Positions 62,801-64,000 of a DNA stretch of 64,000 nucleotides are shown one piece after another (position 1 is the stretch's first letter; every line of letters begins with the position of its first letter). A model generated the notes under the pieces. The model worked only from the letters and a program-made list of their open reading frames with translations, ran no database searches and was not told where the DNA came from. The DNA comes from Telmatactis stephensoni (Eukaryota; Cnidaria; Anthozoa; Actiniaria; Isophelliidae), in the NCBI GenBank assembly GCA_029948255.1, contig JALIZF010001876.1:558001-622000 (forward strand), given 5' to 3'. The translations under genes and the position numbers were made by a program.

Positions 62801-63867
62801 GTTTAGTCTACTTCCTACATGCAGTGAGTCTGATTAAAGTTTTAGCTGATGTAAACAAGGATGGCAAAAGCGCGCGGCTCATCAGTTTCTACACAGAACA
62901 TGAAATTTATTTTCTATTTTGTCATATCCACCGCAGGAACATGGCTACGGAGAGAAGTCCCCAAACACTAGGTATGTAAATCATCAAACATTAAGAAAAT
63001 ATATAGAAGAACGCCTGTATCTGGCTATAGTAAAACAAAGCACTTTTGTTGCAATATTCTATAGATGACGGTTATGAACAGCCTGTAGTAGACAACCAGT
63101 CAACTGGTCAGCGGTCATCCAATGAAGACGAATACGATTACATCAGCAACGACCTGCCAGAAAGGAAAAGTGATGCAGGTAGAAAGGCCGGTTACTCTTG
63201 ATTAACATGTATTTGCATGCACTACATTTTGTAATATGACTACTCAGTAGTGTATCATCTTTATTGTTTCTTAGCAACTCATCGAATATCTGGCGCCAAC
63301 AATCTTGCTTTTGACCAATGTCCAGCGGTTTCTGAAGCTCCTGTATACAACACTTTAGAAGATCCAGACAACGTTGCATCAGAACCCGTATACAACGTCC
63401 TTGAAGGGCCTGAAACAGGGGGTGCACAGCAACCGATTTATGACGTCCTTGAGGGGCCGGCTTCTCCAGTTTATGATGTATTAGAAGGACCAGGGTCCAA
63501 TGGACAGCATATATATGGTTCCCTTGAGACTCAAAATCCTCATGTCTATGGTTCCCTTGAGGCTCAAGATCCTCATGTATATAGTTCCCTTGAGGCACAA
63601 GATCCTCATGTATATGGTTCCATTGGGGTTGAAGATCCTCATGTCTATGGTTCCATTGAGACTCAGGATCCTCATATACATGATTCCCTTAATTCTACGA
63701 ATGCTGGAAACGAAACCAGTTTGTCAGATAACAGAGGAAGCATTTACCAACAGCTAAATCAAGCCAGCAGAATTTCTTCTGGTGGTGAATACGAACAATT
63801 AAAGTATCCACGCACGTCCATGAATGTGAATAAACTAACTGATGGAGACTACCAGTCACGTGCCTAG
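59840..63867 (+). CDS. Receptor family gene E, longest YxxL/I tail, frameshift in stalk exon
   Basis: Exons: 59840-60149, 60346-60587, 60662-60782, 61644-62034, 62433-62575, 62937-62971, 63065-63178, 63275-63867. Signal peptide ([15 protein letters not shown]), Cys-rich module ([15 protein letters not shown]), TM ([22 protein letters not shown]). Exon phases fit on both sides, but exon 4 (391 bp) is off by one: the first part is Ser/Thr-rich in one frame ([12 protein letters not shown]) and the second in another ([17 protein letters not shown]), so an indel lies between about 61720 and 61850. The tail has nine consecutive YxxL/I motifs spaced 11, 12, 7, 10, 7, 7, 7 and 7 residues apart, then YQQL and YEQL. 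Each adjacent pair fits YxxL/I-x(6-12)-YxxL/I. Confidence 0.75.
60824..61560. repeat. CCAA tetranucleotide array in intron 3 of gene E
   Basis: About 730 bp of CCAA repeats with scattered CTAA, CTGATA and TGAT interruptions in a higher-order pattern toward the right end. It produces long artificial TNQP and VGWL ORFs on both strands, which I reject as genes. Confidence 0.95.
62215..62310 (+). mobile_element. tRNA-like SINE head in intron 4 of gene E
   Basis: A box-like TGGCCGAGCGAC (about 62233) and B box-like GGGTTCGCTTCC (about 62277) are at tRNA-like spacing, with CCCGGAC pairing after the B box. The sequence continues into a C/T-rich body (to about 62370). It is more likely a tRNA-derived SINE than a functional tRNA gene. 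Confidence 0.55.
63481..63690. repeat. 33-bp minisatellite inside the tail exon of gene E
   Basis: About six tandem 33-bp units (core CCTCATGTATATGGTTCCCT) each encode one [15 protein letters not shown] 11-residue repeat. The same unit occurs two to three times in genes B, C and D. Confidence 0.9.
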
Positions 63868-64000
63868 TGCACTGCGCATGTACTGTTATTCATATGTCAG
63901 ACAAAGGTTATGAAAAGCTGAAAAATTAACTTATGGAATATGATAAAGTGTTATAATAATAAAAATTAGTGTAGGAAATTATAACCAGGAGACTGAGCGC

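Overview
The window is animal nuclear DNA, most likely from a cnidarian and probably an anthozoan (coral or anemone). It shows spliced genes with GT-AG introns and conserved intron phases, intronless tandem class A GPCRs, many microsatellites, MITE-like hairpins, tRNA-derived SINEs and a LINE fragment. An integrated DNA-virus-like element of about 17.9 kb lies in the middle. The species cannot be fixed from the sequence alone.

Left flank (1-12384): three tandem intronless class A (rhodopsin-like) GPCR genes on the + strand (540-1583, 5175-6164, 9683-10672). Copies 2 and 3 sit in a segment duplicated with an offset of about 4.5 kb. Copy 1 is older, has a different C-terminus, and is preceded by a second, broken TM1 start. 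A 57-bp tandem repeat (2190-3026) and a large foldback (11923-12170) lie between and after them.

Centre (12385-30242): an endogenous Polinton/adintovirus/PLV-type element with long terminal inverted repeats (TIRs) of about 220 bp. It encodes a PolB-like palm fused to an SF1 helicase, a broken retroviral-type integrase, an FtsK/HerA-type packaging ATPase, a double-jelly-roll-type major capsid protein (one frameshift), a VRR-NUC nuclease (one frameshift), Bro-N proteins, C2H2/C2HC zinc-finger proteins and a possible VLTF3-like factor. Small membrane proteins, a long coiled-coil/membrane protein and several virion-type proteins of unknown function complete it. Two signals recur throughout: a TATA-like motif touching or overlapping start codons, including two divergent gene pairs that share one TATA palindrome between their ATGs, and a 17-bp hairpin (AAAAATC-nnn-GATTTTT) laid over stop codons. 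A 76-bp perfect inverted repeat enclosing three 42-bp repeats separates two convergent gene blocks. Integrase, an HNH remnant and a possible minor virion gene are clearly decayed, while polymerase-helicase, ATPase and most others are open, so the insertion looks fairly recent but no longer competent as it stands.

Right flank (30452-64000): a tandem family of five single-pass type I membrane receptors (A-E), all + strand. I reconstructed the exons by hand from splice sites and phase. The shared plan has eight exons: signal peptide plus Cys-rich module, two further ectodomain exons, a Ser/Thr-rich stalk, a transmembrane exon, two short linker exons and a long cytoplasmic exon. The cytoplasmic tails carry runs of YxxL/I motifs spaced 7-13 residues apart, which is the spacing of ITAMs, encoded partly by a 33-bp minisatellite. 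Gene A lacks its three 5' exons and begins 210 bp from the viral element. B looks intact. C has a 1-bp insertion before the TM. D has exons 7 and 8 fused by an in-frame deletion. E has a frameshift in its stalk exon and a CCAA-type microsatellite of about 730 bp in intron 3. This tyrosine-motif receptor cluster is the best candidate for an undescribed, possibly immune or self-recognition, host system.
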